A stretch of 64,000 nt of DNA from Inquilinus limosus (GTDB lineage: Bacteria > Pseudomonadota > Alphaproteobacteria > DSM-16000 > Inquilinaceae), in contig NZ_NHON01000004.1 of NCBI RefSeq assembly GCF_002195995.1, positions 91,324-155,323 on the forward strand, given 5' to 3'. This document shows, piece after piece, positions 1 to 8,468 of the stretch. The position numbers and the translations under genes are program-made. Numbering within the stretch: position 1 is the first letter of the stretch; every line of letters starts with the position of its first letter. Under the pieces are notes generated by a model. That model saw only the letters and a program-made list of their open reading frames with translations, ran no database searches and was not told the DNA's origin.

Positions 1-207
1 TACGCCGCCGGCGAGATGAAGCACGGGCCGATCGCGCTGATCGACGACAAGGTGCCGGTGATCGTGCTGGCGCCGCGCGACGCGGTGTTCGACAAGACCG
101 TGTCGAACGTCCAGGAGGTCATGGCCCGCGGCGGCAAGGTGATCTTCTTCTCCGACACCGATGTCGACCAGCCCCGCAACCTGGCCAAGAGCGTGACGGT
201 GGAGTAG
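1..207 (+). CDS. glmS: GlmS, glutamine--fructose-6-phosphate aminotransferase, C-terminal end (window-truncated, internally shortened)
   Basis: The window opens inside this gene; the frame runs from base 1 to the stop TAG at 205-207. GlmS makes glucosamine-6-phosphate from fructose-6-phosphate and glutamine, the first step to UDP-GlcNAc. The residues seen belong to the second SIS (isomerase) domain: [15 protein letters not shown] carries the ring-opening His, and the end [16 protein letters not shown] carries the conserved C-terminal Lys. Compared with E. coli GlmS as I remember it, about 44 residues are missing between VIFFSD and TDVDQP. That stretch normally holds the PHVEE/APIFY/PLQLLAYHVALIKG helices. 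The reading frame is kept. Identity is certain; whether the product works is doubtful. Confidence 0.93.
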   Translation, partial: YAAGEMKHGPIALIDDKVPVIVLAPRDAVFDKTVSNVQEVMARGGKVIFFSDTDVDQPRNLAKSVTVE

Positions 208-214
208 GGCGGCG

Positions 215-955
215 CTAGAGTCCTTCGGAGTTGCCCGGCCAAACCAAGCCGGTCATCCCGATCGTACCGCCGAGGAACACCGCGCCATCCTGCATTGTCA
301 CCACGGGGAAGCAGCCGTCGCTCATTGACCGGGCCTCGCCGAAACCGTCCAGACACAGCTGATCGTCTCGAACGGACCATGTGCCGGATCGAACATCCCG
401 CTCGGTCGCCGCGAAATCCGCGACATTCGCGAGAGCAACGCCGTCCGGCGAGAGATACAGCCTGAGGAAGCGGGTCGTATCTCTCTCGCCGACGACGATG
501 GTCTGGCCGGCCAGGCCGGCGATCGCATCCTGGCCCATCTTAAGACCGTGCGGATTCCCGGGCTGGATCTGCCCGGAAACGGAATCACCGTCATCGAAGG
601 TGAGGGTCACGGAGTCCTTGCCTTCAATGGTGATCCTGGGGCATCCCCAGCTGGACGGCACCCCTTTCTCTATGTCGGGAAAGCAGATCGCCCCCTTCTG
701 GAGCAACCACCGGTCGAGGCCCATGACCTCGGGCGGCCTGCCGCCCCAGAGCAAGCCGACGAGGCTCGTCCCGTCCGGCCGCAGGTAGATGGTCAAGATT
801 CCAAACTGATATCGGAGATCGATGGTGCTGTCGCTCAGTCGGGCGGCCAGCGACGGATCGTCCGTGATCTGATCCGGCGTCGCAACGGCGTGTGTCGGGG
901 CAGCCAGGGAGAGGAGTCCGGCCGCAACGACCACGGATCCATATTTCTTGATCAT
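215..955 (-). CDS. Secreted hypothetical protein with two similar modules
   Basis: About 246 residues. The ATG at 955 is preceded by GGAAG at 8-nt spacing and begins a clear Sec signal peptide (MIKKYGSVVVAAGLLSLAAP, cleavage after THA). A TTG 21 bases further upstream would put charged residues before the signal and is less likely. The mature part holds two related halves, each with a beta-rich 'YL(R/S)PDG' motif followed by a Cys pair: CFPDIEKG..WGCP in the first, LCLDGFGEARSMSDGCFP in the second. I infer an internal duplication and a disulphide in each half in the periplasm. It lies tail-to-tail with glmS, 7 bases apart. I recognise no family. Confidence 0.75.
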   Translation of the reverse strand: MIKKYGSVVVAAGLLSLAAPTHAVATPDQITDDPSLAARLSDSTIDLRYQFGILTIYLRPDGTSLVGLLWGGRPPEVMGLDRWLLQKGAICFPDIEKGVPSSWGCPRITIEGKDSVTLTFDDGDSVSGQIQPGNPHGLKMGQDAIAGLAGQTIVVGERDTTRFLRLYLSPDGVALANVADFAATERDVRSGTWSVRDDQLCLDGFGEARSMSDGCFPVVTMQDGAVFLGGTIGMTGLVWPGNSEGL

Positions 956-1030
956 CCTCAGGTCTTCCCTATGCAAGATCGATGGTCGCTGCAGACCGAT
1001 GGATGGAGTGGCCGCATGGCGAAGGTCTGG

Positions 1031-1762
1031 TCAGACCGCCCGGACCTCGGCGAGCCGCCTGACCGAGTATTCGTCGTCCCAGCAGATTGCGGCTTCCCAT
1101 GCCGCCGACGCCTGCGCGGCGATGTCATGCGCGCCGTCATCGAGGCCGGCGGCGTTGTGCGGCAGCGCCAGGTCGAGGTCGGGGACGTCGGCATGCGACT
1201 CGTCCCAGTCGATCAGCGCGACCCGGTCCGCGGTCACGCGGATGTTGCGGGGGTTGGGGTCGCCATGGACGACGCAGGTCGGGCGGCCGGCGAGCCGCGC
1301 CCATGCCGCCCGGCACCGGGCCACGGCCTCGGGCGGCATCGCGGCGAGGTCGATCCTCGTCCCGGTCTCGGCGTGCAGCAGGTCGGTCGACGACCGCCAG
1401 CCGGGGCGCTGCGGCCAGCCCTGCGTCAACTGGTGCAGCCGACGGAGCGTGCCGGCCACGCGACGCCAGTCGGCCTCCGTCTCCGGCGGCCTGCCCTCGA
1501 CATAGGTCATCACCACCAGGCCGTCCGCGAACAGCCGGCCATCCGCCGTCGGGATCGGCACCGGCACGGCCAGGCCCGCGCGGTCGAGATGCTGGAGCAG
1601 CCCGGTCTCCCAGGCGAGGTCGGCGTCGCTCCTGCTGCCGAGGCGGCCGACCGCGAGGCGCCCATGGACACGCAAGCTCCACACGTCGTTGGCGACGCCG
1701 CCGGACAGCGGTTCGATGCGGGCGACGTCGCCGCCCCACTGCCGCAGTGCCTCCCATCCCAT
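1031..1762 (-). CDS. Aminoglycoside phosphotransferase (APH) family kinase-like protein
   Basis: About 243 residues with the APH/choline-kinase fold. The catalytic loop is VVHGDPNPRNI (residues about 170-180; Asp base and Asn metal ligand present) and the metal-binding segment is ALIDWDES, the family's DxD/DWE position. A glycine-rich nucleotide loop (LSGGVANDVW) lies near the N terminus. The ATG at 1762 has AGGAAG 7 bases upstream; longer starts give an Arg-rich shadow. The substrate cannot be read from sequence: these proteins phosphorylate hydroxylated small molecules such as aminoglycosides, homoserine, choline or sugars, and resistance should not be assumed. It appears to be a single gene. 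Confidence 0.85.
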   Translation of the reverse strand: MGWEALRQWGGDVARIEPLSGGVANDVWSLRVHGRLAVGRLGSRSDADLAWETGLLQHLDRAGLAVPVPIPTADGRLFADGLVVMTYVEGRPPETEADWRRVAGTLRRLHQLTQGWPQRPGWRSSTDLLHAETGTRIDLAAMPPEAVARCRAAWARLAGRPTCVVHGDPNPRNIRVTADRVALIDWDESHADVPDLDLALPHNAAGLDDGAHDIAAQASAAWEAAICWDDEYSVRRLAEVRAV

Positions 1763-1925
1763 CCGCGACTTCCTACCCGCTCGGTGCCTGGCTTTCGCTC
1801 GAATGCGAGCCCGGACCAAAGCGGATCGGCCCGGGCGCCGTCAAGCCCGGGTGATGATGGGCCGCCCGGGGGCCATGCCCATCGCGCGGACGCGCGCAAG
1901 GGAGAGGCTTCGAAATACTCAGCAC

Positions 1926-2011
1926 CGTCATTGCGAGCGTAGCGAAGCAATCCAGGGCCAGTGCGAACCGGCCCCTGGATGGCCACGTCGCTTCGCTCCT
2001 CGCCATGACGG
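1926..2011. repeat. Interspersed palindromic repeat, copy 1
   Basis: The segment begins CCGTCATTGCGAGCG and ends with the inverted counterpart CTCGCCATGACGG; the middle holds AAGCAATCCAGGGCC and the facing CCCCTGGAT. The same design recurs at 14952-15040 and 37535-37616. It matches the short REP-like palindromes common between genes of alphaproteobacteria. It lies upstream of the APH-like gene and downstream of the conserved hypothetical gene. Confidence 0.8.
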
Positions 2012-2035
2012 TTGATATTTCGGACCGCTGATCCC

Positions 2036-2710
2036 CTAGCCGCTGTCCGGTCCGGGCGGCCGCAGCGGGCGCCGGCCGGCGGCGGCCGCATCCGGCGGGT
2101 GGATCCAGCCCTGCGCGGGCCATCGTCCGGCGGTCCCGGCCCTGGTTCGGGCGGGCGGTTCCAGAGTCCCGGCGACGGCGGCGGCGATCGCGGCCCGGTC
2201 GGGCGGGATGCCGAGGGCGCGGCACAGGCTGCGGATCAGGTCTTCGATCGGCAGGGCCCTGTCGGCCGTGTCGATCCGGCCGGCATGGTCGCCGGCCAGC
2301 CGGTCCCAGAGCTCGGCCGTCCGCTGCTCACGAGTCTCGGTATCGGAGGTCGCGGCCGCGATGGACTCTGTGACGCCCAGGGCGACACGGCGGCGGCGGT
2401 CGGCCGCCCGGGCCGCCTGCTCGTCCTGGTTCCGCTCGCCGGCGCGCAGGGTCTCCTGCCGCTGCTGGCGCAGCCTGGCCCGCAGCGCGATGGCGCGGCG
2501 GATGCCGAGGAACAGGCGGCTGAAATGGGCTTCGGCCTTGCCGGCGCGGTCGAGATCATCGGCCTGCAGGGCGGCGATGGCCTCGGCCTGGAATGCCCGC
2601 GCCATCGTCATGCCGAGCTCGATCAGGCCGGACAGGATCGCGTCGTCAGCCTCGTCCGGGTCGGGCGAAGCGGCGAGCGCAGTCTCTGTCCTGGGATCGG
2701 CATCGACCAT
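2036..2710 (-). CDS. Conserved hypothetical protein, helical, Arg/Ala-rich
   Basis: About 224 residues from the ATG at 2710. The reading frame stays open further upstream, but that part is low-complexity and AT-rich with non-coding composition, so I start at MVDADPRTETALAASPDPDEADD. The body is almost wholly alpha-helical: GLIELGMTMARAFQAEA, then KAEAHFSRLFLGIRRAIALRARL, followed by a charged probable coiled coil (RLRQQRQETLRAGERNQDEQAARAAD). The C terminus is Pro/Arg-rich and likely disordered. No signal peptide or membrane segment is seen. I recall similar unnamed proteins in Rhodospirillales but cannot assign a function. The AT-rich stretch 2711-2760 probably carries its promoter; no strong ribosome-binding site is visible. 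Confidence 0.6.
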   Translation of the reverse strand: MVDADPRTETALAASPDPDEADDAILSGLIELGMTMARAFQAEAIAALQADDLDRAGKAEAHFSRLFLGIRRAIALRARLRQQRQETLRAGERNQDEQAARAADRRRRVALGVTESIAAATSDTETREQRTAELWDRLAGDHAGRIDTADRALPIEDLIRSLCRALGIPPDRAAIAAAVAGTLEPPARTRAGTAGRWPAQGWIHPPDAAAAGRRPLRPPGPDSG

Positions 2711-2925
2711 CTGATGATTAGAACATAACAAGAACAAATAATCAAGCGGAGAGTGCTCATCGTCGCTGCCAATGGTCATCCGGCTTTCCGGCACCGTCTT
2801 CCGCAAGGGTGAGAAGCGGCGCTCAGCCGACCTGCTGCGGATGGGCCTGGAGGTCGGATAAGGGTAACGAGCGGTCATCGCGCCGGGCGCCCGAGAGCAG
2901 ACATGGCCGGACACGACCGAGGCTG

Positions 2926-3061
2926 TGTGAAAACGCTGCGCCGTCGTTCTTGCCGGCAATTCCGTTGCGGTGCGGGCCGCCATCCAGAATCTTTCATGCT
3001 GCGGTGGCAGCCGCTTCCGGTGGGAGATTGCGCTGCAGTCGCCGTCGGTTGCGTTTTCACA
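2926..3061. mobile_element. 136-bp inverted-repeat element (MITE-like or IS remnant)
   Basis: The ends are an exact 11-bp inverted repeat: TGTGAAAACGC at 2926-2936 and GCGTTTTCACA at 3051-3061. The left end lies in GGCTGTGTGAAAACGC, a terminus type I associate with IS ends in alphaproteobacteria. The 114-bp interior has no credible coding frame. A target-site duplication is not clear. It sits exactly where the low-GC coding sequence that follows loses its 5' end. Confidence 0.5.
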
Positions 3062-3405
3062 TCGACCAAGTGGCTTCGTTTGAGGGGGACGCAATTGCGC
3101 AAGTGTGGCTCGACCCATATGGCGTGCGCTTTCTGTTTGAAAGCATGGATCAACTTTACGCAGAGCACGGCATCGAGCATGTAGAACCAGACGGAAAAAT
3201 CTGGAGATACAATTGCGAGGCGACAAAGGGACCTTCGCTCGTTCTGCATCGCCTTCTCTACAAGAGAATCAACGCTGACGAGCGCTCGGATTTGAGGCTT
3301 ACCTTTCGATTTGAAGATGGATCTGCACTCACGATTCTGAGCGAACTTGGCCCCTACGAGTGTGGCCACATCATAAGCAAGAAGGGTGGCTACTGGGTCT
3401 TTTGA
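3062..3405 (+). pseudogene. 5'-truncated small hypothetical gene
   Basis: About 113 codons of good coding sequence with lower GC than the surroundings, from HIDQVASFEGDAIAQVWLDP to the stop after SKKGGYWVF. The composition (many aromatic and acidic residues, alternating beta pattern such as LRLTFRFEDGSALTILSELG) suggests a small beta-rich cytoplasmic protein; I do not recognise the family. No ATG with a ribosome-binding site precedes it. A GTG at 3070 is possible, and the frame upstream runs through the inverted-repeat element. I read it as an acquired gene whose 5' end was removed or replaced by the element, though GTG-initiated expression cannot be excluded. Confidence 0.5.
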
Positions 3406-3741
3406 TCTCGCACATGATGCTTCCCGGTCCGATCGCCGAGTTCCGCTTTCCGCCCTTCTCGGCGGACCTGACCGGACGGATCGCGCGCAAAGCCGCCGCA
3501 GGACGTCTTCCCGACGCAAGGGATCAGCAATCCGGCCGTTGCCTTTGCAATGTCCGCTCTCGAGCACGTCGGATCGCCGAAGATGTCCGCTCCGGCGCGG
3601 CCACCAACGCCGGCGACCGATCGTCTCTCGTCGCAGCCGACCCATGGAAGGGGCGGGCCGCCCCGCGCGACCGGCCCCGGATCGCTGCCCCGGTCCGAGG
3701 CCGGGGTCGCAATCGTGGCGCCGGGCGCGGGCTGCCCGCGC
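3406..3741. other. Intergenic stretch, no gene seen
   Basis: 336 bases between the truncated gene and the end of gcd. Open frames here look like non-coding GC-rich shadows. Several GC-rich inverted segments around 3640-3720 could end gcd transcription, but none has a T-run. Confidence 0.5.
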
Positions 3742-6132
3742 CTACCGCGCCAGCGTGTAGGCGATGACGTAGTCGCCGATCTTTGTCCCGAACGAGCCGT
3801 GGCCGCCGGCGGCGGTGACGACGTATTGCTGTCCGTCGACCGCGTAGGTCATCGGCGTCGACTGCCCGCCCGCCGGCAGGCGGTCCTCCCACAGCTGCTC
3901 GCCATTGGTCACGTCATAGGCGCGGATGTAGTAGTCCATCGTCGAGGTCAGGAAGGCGACGCCGCCGGCGGTGGTCATCGGCCCGCCCAGGCTGGGCACG
4001 CCCATCTTGAGCGGGATCGGCACCGGCGCCTCGTCGCGGATCGTGCCGTTGCGGTGCATCCAGGCGATCTTCATCGTCTTCAGGTCGATCGCGGCCATGT
4101 AGCCCCAGGGCGGCCGGTAGCAGGGCAGGCCGAGCGGCGACAGGAAGCCGTGCAACACGACGCCATAGGGCGTGCCGTACATCGGCTGGACACCGATCTC
4201 GGATCCCGACGGGTGCGCGTCGTTCGGCGCCGCCGGGTTGTCGGGGCCGCGCGGGATCAGCTTCGAGACGAAGGGGATGGCGATCGGGTTGGCGATGGCG
4301 ATCTGCCGGACCGGGTCGACGGCGATCCCGCCCCATTCGAACATGCCGAGATTGCCCGGGAACACCAGGGTCCCCTGCAGCGAAGGCGGCGTGAACGTGC
4401 CTTCGTAGCGCAGCTGGTGGAACAGGATGCGGCAGGCCAGCTGGTCGAAGATCGTGGCGCCCCACATGTCGGCGCCGGTCAGCAGCGCTTCCGGCCGGAA
4501 GGTGAGCTCGGAGAAGGGCTGGGTCGGCGACAGCCGGTCGCCCGGGGCCGGGCCCTGCGGCACCGGCCGCTCCGGCGCCGGCACGATCAGCTCGCCGGTC
4601 CTGCGGTCGAGCACGAAGAGGTTGCCGGTCTTGGCCGGCTGCAGCACGGCCGGGCGCACGCCGCCCGGCCCGGGCAGGTCGACCAGGCTGGGCTGCGACG
4701 GCAGGTCCATGTCCCACAGGTCGTGATGCACCGTCTGGTAGTGCCAGACCCGCTTGCCGGTGTTGATGTCGAGCGCCACCAGCGCGCTCGAATACCGCTC
4801 CGATTCCGGGCTGCGGTTGCCGCCCCAGATGTCGGGCGACTGCACGCCCATCGGCACGTAGACCAGTCCCAGCTTTGGGTCGTAGGACGCGGTGATCCAC
4901 GAATTGGGCGAGTTGTTGGTGTAGGTGTGCGTGGCGGAGGGCAGGGCGTTCTCGTCCGCCGCCCCGGCATCCCAGGCCCAGACCAGCTTCCCGGTATAGA
5001 TGTCGAAGCCGCGGATGACGCCCGACGGCTCCTGGGTCGAGTAGTTGTCGATGACCGAGCCGGCGATGACGATGATCCTGTCGCTGACCACCGGCGGCGA
5101 GGTCGGCTCGTAGAAGCCGGCCGTCGTCACGCCCATGCCCTGCTGCAGGTTCAGCGTGCCGTGGTCGCCGAAGCCCTGGCACGGCGCGCCGGTCTCGGCG
5201 TTCAGCGCGATCATGCGGCCGTCATTGACCGGCAGGAAGATGGTGCGCGGGCAGTCGGCCGGCGCCGGCGCCCCGGTGGTGTCGACCGCCCCGGCCTCGG
5301 CCTCGTGGTAGGAGACGCCGCGGCAGGTCAGGTGCTGGAAGGTCGGGTCGTTCTTGATCTTGGGGTCGTAGGACCAGCGCAGCGCGCCGGTCTTCGCGTC
5401 CAGGGCGAACAGCCGCTGGTGCTGGGAGCAGAGATAGAGCGTGTCCCGCACCTTGATCGGCGTGACCTCGAAGGTGGTCTCCCCCGGGTCGTTCGGGCCG
5501 GGCAGGTCGCCGGTGCGGAAGGTCCAGGCGACCTTGAGGTCTTTGACATTGGCCGGCGTGATCTCGGCCAGCGGCGAATAGCGCTGGCCGGACTGGCCGC
5601 GGCCATAGGCGCGCCAGTCCTCGTCCGGCTGGTCGGCGGCGGGCTGCGGCGCCGCCGCGCCGGGGGCGGCCGCGGCGATGGTGCCGTCGATCGCGTGGTA
5701 GCTGGACAGCAGGCCGGCCGCCAGCACCGCCACGGATGCCGCCACCCCGGCCCAGAGCGGCAGGGTCATGGCCTTGCCGGACGTCCCGGCGGACCGGCGA
5801 AGGGCGCGCGTGACCCAGGGCGTCAGCAGCCACAGCGCCATCAGGAAGATCACGTCGCCCCGGGCGGCCAGCGGCCACCAGTCGAAGCGGATCTCGCCGA
5901 CCGCCCAGGCCAGCGTGCCGATCAGGACGGCGGCGAAGACCCACAGCGCGGCGGGCCGGCCGGCGACCAGCAGCGCGCCGGTGGCCAGGATGCCGAGGCC
6001 GGCGATGAGGTAGTAGGGCGAGCCGCCGAGGGCGACGAGCCAGGCGCCCCCCGCCGCCAGCGCCAGGCCGATCAGGCCGTAGACCAGCCCCGACACCAGC
6101 AGCACCGGTCGGGATCTCGAAGCAAGCGGCAT
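3742..6132 (-). CDS. gcd: Membrane-bound PQQ-dependent glucose dehydrogenase
   Basis: 796 residues, the same length as E. coli Gcd. The start ATG at 6132 has GGAGG 8 bases upstream. Residues about 8-145 hold five hydrophobic membrane helices, the ubiquinone-reducing anchor. The rest is the periplasmic eight-bladed PQQ propeller, starting near DEDWRAYGRGQSGQRYSPL and running through repeated W-motifs (GALRWSYDPK, GKLVWAWDAG, GKRVWHYQTVHHDLWDMD) to GGHGSFGTKIGDYVIAYTL. It oxidises glucose to gluconolactone in the periplasm and feeds electrons to ubiquinone. No pqq synthesis genes lie in the window, so PQQ must come from elsewhere. It appears monocistronic. Confidence 0.96.
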   Translation of the reverse strand: MPLASRSRPVLLVSGLVYGLIGLALAAGGAWLVALGGSPYYLIAGLGILATGALLVAGRPAALWVFAAVLIGTLAWAVGEIRFDWWPLAARGDVIFLMALWLLTPWVTRALRRSAGTSGKAMTLPLWAGVAASVAVLAAGLLSSYHAIDGTIAAAAPGAAAPQPAADQPDEDWRAYGRGQSGQRYSPLAEITPANVKDLKVAWTFRTGDLPGPNDPGETTFEVTPIKVRDTLYLCSQHQRLFALDAKTGALRWSYDPKIKNDPTFQHLTCRGVSYHEAEAGAVDTTGAPAPADCPRTIFLPVNDGRMIALNAETGAPCQGFGDHGTLNLQQGMGVTTAGFYEPTSPPVVSDRIIVIAGSVIDNYSTQEPSGVIRGFDIYTGKLVWAWDAGAADENALPSATHTYTNNSPNSWITASYDPKLGLVYVPMGVQSPDIWGGNRSPESERYSSALVALDINTGKRVWHYQTVHHDLWDMDLPSQPSLVDLPGPGGVRPAVLQPAKTGNLFVLDRRTGELIVPAPERPVPQGPAPGDRLSPTQPFSELTFRPEALLTGADMWGATIFDQLACRILFHQLRYEGTFTPPSLQGTLVFPGNLGMFEWGGIAVDPVRQIAIANPIAIPFVSKLIPRGPDNPAAPNDAHPSGSEIGVQPMYGTPYGVVLHGFLSPLGLPCYRPPWGYMAAIDLKTMKIAWMHRNGTIRDEAPVPIPLKMGVPSLGGPMTTAGGVAFLTSTMDYYIRAYDVTNGEQLWEDRLPAGGQSTPMTYAVDGQQYVVTAAGGHGSFGTKIGDYVIAYTLAR

Positions 6133-6336
6133 CTGCCGGACCCTCCGCTCAGATCGGTCGGTCCCGGCCCATCGGCGATGGACCGGATGCACCCCCAGGA
6201 CGGCCCCCGTTCTTTATTCCTGTGATTGTCCACCGATCCCGGCGCGGGGTCGAGCGGCAAACGCCCGCCGGCTCCCGGTCAGCCCTGCCGGTTCCGGCCG
6301 GCGGCCATCAGGCCGAGATGGCGAGGATCGGCGCCA

Positions 6337-8376
6337 TCAGACGTCCTTCAGCAGCCGCAGCGCATCATAGATTGCGGCGTGGATGTTGCGGGAGGAGACG
6401 GCGTCGCCGATCCGCCACAGCACGAAGCGCCCCTCCGGGTTGCGGCGCACCGCCTGGGCCCGGCCGGCGATCATCGCCTCGTAATCGACGGCGCCGAGAT
6501 TGGCGGACAGCGGCTTCAGCGCGAAATACAGCTCGTCCAGCGGCAGGGTGCCGTGCTCGACCACCACCTGGTCGGCCCGCTTCTCGACCCGGCGCCGGCC
6601 GTATTCGTCGAGGAAGCTGGCGACGAGGCGATTGCCGTCGCGCCGCACGCTCTCCAGCCGCAGGTTGATGGTGACCTGCACGCCGTGGTCGGAGAAGGCG
6701 CGGAAATAGGCCGGGAAGCTGGTACCGCCGACATCCGGGGCCAGGGTCCGCTCCGGCGTCACCAGCTCCAGCCTGCTGCCGGCGCCGGCGATGAACTCGG
6801 CCGCGGTCAGGCCGGGATGGGCGCCGTTGTCGTCATACAGCAGCACGGAGTCCGCCGGCTTGGCGGCGCCGGACAGGATGTCCCAGCTGGTGGTCACCAG
6901 CTCCTCGCCGGCATCGAGGAAGCCGGTGTTCGGCAGGCCGCCGGTCGCCACCACCACGACATCGGGCGCCTCGGCCAGCACGTCGCCAGCCTCGGCATAG
7001 CTGTTGAAGCGCATGGCCACGCCGTGGCGCTCGCACTCCGCCATGCGCCAGTCGACGATGCCCAGGATCTCGCGCCGGCGCTGCAGGCCGGCGGTGATGC
7101 GGATCTGGCCGCCCGGCTGGTCCGCCGCCTCGAACAGGGTGACGTCATGGCCGCGCTCGCCGGCCACCCGCGCGGCCTCCAGCCCGGCCGGGCCGGCGCC
7201 GACCACCACCACCTTGCGCCGCGGCCCGGTGGTGCGGGCGACGACATGCGGCATCGTCGCCTCGCGCCCGGTGGCGGCGTTGTGGATGCAGGCCGCCTGG
7301 CCGCCATAGATGCTGTCGATGCAATAGCCCATGCCGACGCAGGGGCGGATCTCGGCCTCGCGCCCCTCGCTCACCTTGCGGGCGATGTGCGGGTCGGCCA
7401 TGTGCGGCCGGGTCATCCCGACCATGTCCAGCTTGCCGCTCTCGATCGCGTGGCGGGCGGTGGCGACGTCCTGGATCCGGGCGGCGTGGAAGGTCGCCAC
7501 CTTCGTCGCCGCCCGCACCTCGCCGGCGAAGTCGAGATGGGGGGCGGAGCGGGCGCCCATGCCGGGGATGACATGCGACAGCGCCTCGTCGGTGTCGATG
7601 TGGCCCTTGATGACGTTGACGAAGTCGATCAGGCCGGAGGCGGTGAGCCGCCGCGCGATCTCCAGCCCCTCGGCCCTGGACAGGCCGCGCTGCCAATCCT
7701 CGTCGCAGACCATGCGGGTGCCGACGATGAAGTCCGGCCCGACCCGGTCGCGGATGGCGCGCAGCACCTGGAAGGCGAAGCGCAGCCGGTTGTCGAGATC
7801 GCCGCCGTATTCGTCGTCGCGCTTGTTGGTGGCCGGCGACCAGAACTGGTCGATCAGGTGGCCGTAGCATTCGAGCTCCAGCCCGTCGAGACCGCCGGCC
7901 CGCACCCGCTCGGCGCCGTCGGCATAGGCGGCGACGATGCGCTCGATGTCCCAATCCTCCATCGCCTTGGGGAAGGCGCGGTGCGCCGGCTCGCGCACCG
8001 GGGAAGGGGCGACGACCGGCAGCCAGTCCTCCTTCGACCAGCTGGTGCGGCGGCCGAGATGGGTGACCTGGATCATCACGGCGGCGCCGTGGGAGTGCAC
8101 GTCGTCCGCCAGCTCCCTCAGCCAGCGCACCACCTCGTCCTTGTACAGCAGGATGTTGCCGAAGGCCTGCGGGCTGTCCGGCGCGACGACGGAGGAGCCG
8201 CCGATCATGGTCAGGGCGATGCCGCCCTTCGCCTTCTCGGAGTGGTAGAGGCGATACCGCTCCTTCGGCAGTCCGTCCTCGGTATAGGCCGGCTCATGCG
8301 CGGTCGACAGGAAGCGGTTGCGCAGGGTCAGGTGGCGCAGCGTGTAGGGCTGCAGCAGGGGATCGGCGTTCGGCAT
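6337..8376 (-). CDS. NADH:flavin oxidoreductase with Fe-S and FAD domains, DgcA / N-methylproline demethylase type
   Basis: 679 residues in three parts: an FMN-binding Old Yellow Enzyme barrel (1-335; GGLDGLELECYGHLIDQF, YGGDLDNRLRF), an Fe-S segment (Cys346, Cys352, Cys363), and an FAD/NAD Rossmann domain from about 388 (VVVVGAGPAGLEAARVAG). Trimethylamine dehydrogenase relatives use four Cys; here the second position is Met349. That matches, as I recall, the dimethylglycine / N-methylproline (stachydrine) demethylase branch. Oxidative N-demethylation of a betaine-type solute is therefore the likely role; the substrate is inferred. The divergent LysR-type gene starting 92 bases away is its probable regulator. 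Confidence 0.85.
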   Translation of the reverse strand: MPNADPLLQPYTLRHLTLRNRFLSTAHEPAYTEDGLPKERYRLYHSEKAKGGIALTMIGGSSVVAPDSPQAFGNILLYKDEVVRWLRELADDVHSHGAAVMIQVTHLGRRTSWSKEDWLPVVAPSPVREPAHRAFPKAMEDWDIERIVAAYADGAERVRAGGLDGLELECYGHLIDQFWSPATNKRDDEYGGDLDNRLRFAFQVLRAIRDRVGPDFIVGTRMVCDEDWQRGLSRAEGLEIARRLTASGLIDFVNVIKGHIDTDEALSHVIPGMGARSAPHLDFAGEVRAATKVATFHAARIQDVATARHAIESGKLDMVGMTRPHMADPHIARKVSEGREAEIRPCVGMGYCIDSIYGGQAACIHNAATGREATMPHVVARTTGPRRKVVVVGAGPAGLEAARVAGERGHDVTLFEAADQPGGQIRITAGLQRRREILGIVDWRMAECERHGVAMRFNSYAEAGDVLAEAPDVVVVATGGLPNTGFLDAGEELVTTSWDILSGAAKPADSVLLYDDNGAHPGLTAAEFIAGAGSRLELVTPERTLAPDVGGTSFPAYFRAFSDHGVQVTINLRLESVRRDGNRLVASFLDEYGRRRVEKRADQVVVEHGTLPLDELYFALKPLSANLGAVDYEAMIAGRAQAVRRNPEGRFVLWRIGDAVSSRNIHAAIYDALRLLKDV

Positions 8377-8468
8377 GTCCGCTGTCGGATCGTTGTGACG
8401 GTTTCACTCTTCCGGCCCGCCGGCCGATGGTAAACCGAATTTCCTTCACGGCGGCATGAGCCCAGTCG

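Noticed and set aside
2710-3226. N-terminal extension of the hypothetical gene 2036-2710
   Set aside because: The extra stretch runs through the AT-rich promoter area and the inverted-repeat element and has no coding character.
3550-8433. Very long open frames antisense to gcd and the DgcA-like gene
   Set aside because: Composition (Arg, Gly, Asp, His repeats) and lack of any domain mark them as shadows of real GC-rich genes on the other strand.
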